A DNA stretch of 35,141 nucleotides from Clostridiaceae bacterium (GTDB lineage Bacteria; Bacillota; Clostridia; Peptostreptococcales; Natronincolaceae). Location of the stretch: assembly GCA_018432235.1 (NCBI GenBank), contig JAHDLO010000040.1, forward strand, positions 1 to 35,141. The letters run 5' to 3'. A program made the translations under genes and the position numbers. Positions 33,957-35,141 of the stretch are shown here, in pieces. The first letter of the stretch is position 1. Each line of letters starts with the position of its first letter. Under the pieces are notes generated by a model. That model searched no databases, was not told the DNA's origin, and saw nothing but the letters and a program-made list of their open reading frames with translations.

Positions 33957-34625
33957 ATGGCTAAAAGTAGAATTATAAAGGAATTGGTTAACGATGATAT
34001 TGGAGTAGGGAAGGCGTTATATCGCCTAATGTTAATAGCTGATGACATTGGTGATAAAAGTCTTTTCGACTGGGCTGAGAAGGAAATATCTGGATACAAT
34101 GAAGAGGATGAAGTTCCGGAATATCGTAAGATATCCACTGGTATAATCAGGTATTCTGGCATTAATGGAAGGATGCAGATTACTAATACTCCTTTACCAG
34201 ACTATTACCTTCCAGAAGAGATTAGAGGAAGTATTAGAGTGACTAACATATTCGATGGGATAGAAGGTATAGAGAGGTTTTCTAATTCAGATGATAAGCT
34301 AATAAAGGATCTGACCAGCCTTGCACCCCACGTCTATAGCCTGAGTGGCGGTATTCAGTGTACGAGTATAAGTTTTTTTGTAGATAGTAGTGCTGTTTCC
34401 AATATTCTTAGTGTCATAAAGACTAAGGCTATTAAGGTCTTGCTCAAGCTAGAAAAAGAATTTGGGAATCTAGATGATCTTGATATAACTGATGAACAGA
34501 TTAGTGGTACGGATTTACAGAAGTTATATAAGGAACTAAAACTAATTGTTTATGATAATTCTGTGCAAATTGGTGATGGTAACACAATAAAAGAATCAAG
34601 TTTTAGAACAGGAGTAGATAAATAA
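33957..34625 (+). CDS. AbiTii-domain abortive-infection-type protein
   Basis: The 222-residue protein starts MAKSRIIKELVNDDIGVGKA and continues with RLMLIADDIGDKSLFDWAEK, EISGYNEEDEVPEYRKI and SGINGRMQI, the pattern of the AbiTii domain, a domain named from abortive infection loci. The C-terminal tail ends in VQIGDGNTIKESSF. AAAGGAG precedes the ATG. Its stop overlaps the start of a small membrane protein by one base (TAATG), and that protein carries the same IGD-x-N-x-IK-x-SSF motif, so the two likely form a functional pair. The molecular activity of AbiTii domains is not established. Confidence 0.7.
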   Translation: MAKSRIIKELVNDDIGVGKALYRLMLIADDIGDKSLFDWAEKEISGYNEEDEVPEYRKISTGIIRYSGINGRMQITNTPLPDYYLPEEIRGSIRVTNIFDGIEGIERFSNSDDKLIKDLTSLAPHVYSLSGGIQCTSISFFVDSSAVSNILSVIKTKAIKVLLKLEKEFGNLDDLDITDEQISGTDLQKLYKELKLIVYDNSVQIGDGNTIKESSFRTGVDK

Positions 34626-34783
34626 TGGGAATCAAAATCGGTGATAATAATAAAATTAAGAATTCAAGTTTTGTAGACAATAAAGCGAGAGATGAATCTA
34701 TCAATAATTGGTTTTGGGTTTTGGCAATACCCCTAATAGTCACAATAGTGGGTGGAATAATTGTTGGCCTGATTCTTGGTTGA
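34625..34783 (+). CDS. Small single-pass membrane protein coupled to AbiTii (52 aa)
   Basis: The ATG at 34625 overlaps the AbiTii stop (TAATG), with GGAGT nine bases upstream. The 52-residue product has an N-terminal soluble part (MGIKIGDNNKIKNSSF) and one membrane helix (about 29-51, WFWVLAIPLIVTIVGGIIVG). The soluble part repeats the motif found at the C-terminus of the AbiTii protein (IGDGNTIKESSF). This could be a shared binding motif by which the pair associates at the membrane. Confidence 0.65.
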   Translation: MGIKIGDNNKIKNSSFVDNKARDESINNWFWVLAIPLIVTIVGGIIVGLILG

Positions 34784-35001
34784 GTGAAGCTTCCGATAAT
34801 GACTTCACATAACAGGTTGTGGCCAAATTTGGCTCGCTTTTTCATTAGCACAAAGGGGCTAAATGGCTTACTATTATATTAGCATTCACATCTTGGCTGA
34901 AATATGAAACAAAGAGTGATTTTGTAAGTATATGTTTTTATGGTTTTAATATGGTAAAATAGAGTAATAGAATAAAAGAAATGCCTATTTCTAATTCTAT
35001 C
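34784..35001. other. Intergenic region before the insertion element
   Basis: The stretch holds ACTTCACATAACA (34800-34812), which resembles ACTTCACCTAACA at 33821-33833, a small palindrome GCCAAATTTGGC, and a weak promoter-like TTGTAA with TTTAAT 17 bp later (34922-34950). No ORF of note. The promoter-like sequence may have served a gene now interrupted by the element starting at 35002. Confidence 0.35.
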
Positions 35002-35141
35002 TGAATATTCCGTTGCGATGAAATCGCAGTTCCGGACAAGTGGAAATCACCTGTCCAGAACAGGAAATCATCTATCTCTTACTCACTAAGTGACTTGTCT
35101 AGCCCATACACCTCACGCATGGATATGTCTTTTGATGGATC
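35002..35141 (-). mobile_element. End of an insertion element, IS21-style (truncated by window edge)
   Basis: TGAATATTCCG (35002-35012) matches the ends of the 358-bp element at 30191-30548. GAAATC follows three times at 35020, 35043 and 35064, about 22 bp apart, starting 18 bp from the tip, the same layout as in the small element; TCCGG occupies the same position in both. The element extends beyond the window. If it is complete elsewhere, a copy of TCTATC or similar should flank its other end. Confidence 0.6.
35079..35141 (-). CDS. C-terminal 20 residues of a minus-strand gene in the insertion element (partial)
   Basis: The minus-strand frame enters at the window edge and ends at a TAA (35079-35081), giving DPSKDISMREVYGLDKSLSE. 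Only the tail is present, so the family cannot be fixed. Its position 77 bp inside the element tip suggests the last transposition gene or a passenger. Confidence 0.4.
   Translation of the reverse strand, partial: DPSKDISMREVYGLDKSLSE

Noticed and set aside
32363..34812. A definite integron gene-cassette array
   Set aside because: Core-site-like words occur after three genes, but right-hand core sites are missing for two of them and no integrase is present; kept only as a hypothesis.

Overview
The window looks like chromosome from a low-GC, Gram-positive clostridial-type anaerobe. Coding is AT-rich, ribosome sites are strong (AAAGGAGG type), and there is an S-layer-homology protein, a type I holin-like toxin and Bacillus/Clostridium-style LexA boxes. 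I cannot name the species. No rRNA, tRNA or CRISPR array was found.

Left part (1-9100): a tiny holin-like toxin with a convergent candidate antisense RNA; a stand-alone HD-GYP cyclic-di-GMP phosphodiesterase; an SLH-domain surface protein; a 2055-residue secreted protein with PKD/Ig-like modules; and a YdjM-like membrane protein.

Middle part (9100-13800): a roughly 2.5-kb segment (orphan solute-binding lipoprotein, a 57-codon remnant of another such gene, a small secreted protein, an ankyrin remnant) is bracketed by imperfect copies of one terminator/promoter sequence. This suggests insertion or duplication-mediated acquisition. Next come a LexA-box promoter, a DUF5659-like small protein, a Dam-type DNA adenine methylase, a small unknown, and a minus-strand protein with a damaged zinc-protease motif (DEVCH).

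Defence island (13900-29000): this is the main interest. A first unit carries a PAPS-reductase-type ATP pyrophosphatase with zinc ribbons and a ferredoxin tail (SspD/DndC-like), a DUF4007 protein (SspB-like), a 1205-residue P-loop ATPase (SspC-like) and a cysteine desulfurase (SspA/DndA-like). Together these look like a complete Ssp-type DNA phosphorothioation set. After a terminator and a new regulatory region, a second unit carries a PLD-helicase fusion, a 54-residue protein, a DndD-like SMC ATPase, a 176-residue unknown, a primary-type sigma-70 factor and a 360-residue candidate PD-(D/E)XK protein. I infer that unit 1 marks DNA with sulfur and unit 2 senses or attacks unmarked DNA. The embedded sigma factor is the most unusual part.

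Right part (29000-35141): accessory, defence-like genes. These are a DUF6602-like nuclease, a 358-bp non-coding mobile element with terminal repeats and a 6-bp target duplication, a DUF2971 protein coupled to a Vsr-like nuclease, a coiled-coil protein lying between inverted repeats, and an AbiTii protein coupled to a small membrane protein. The window ends inside an insertion element whose end resembles those of the 358-bp element.
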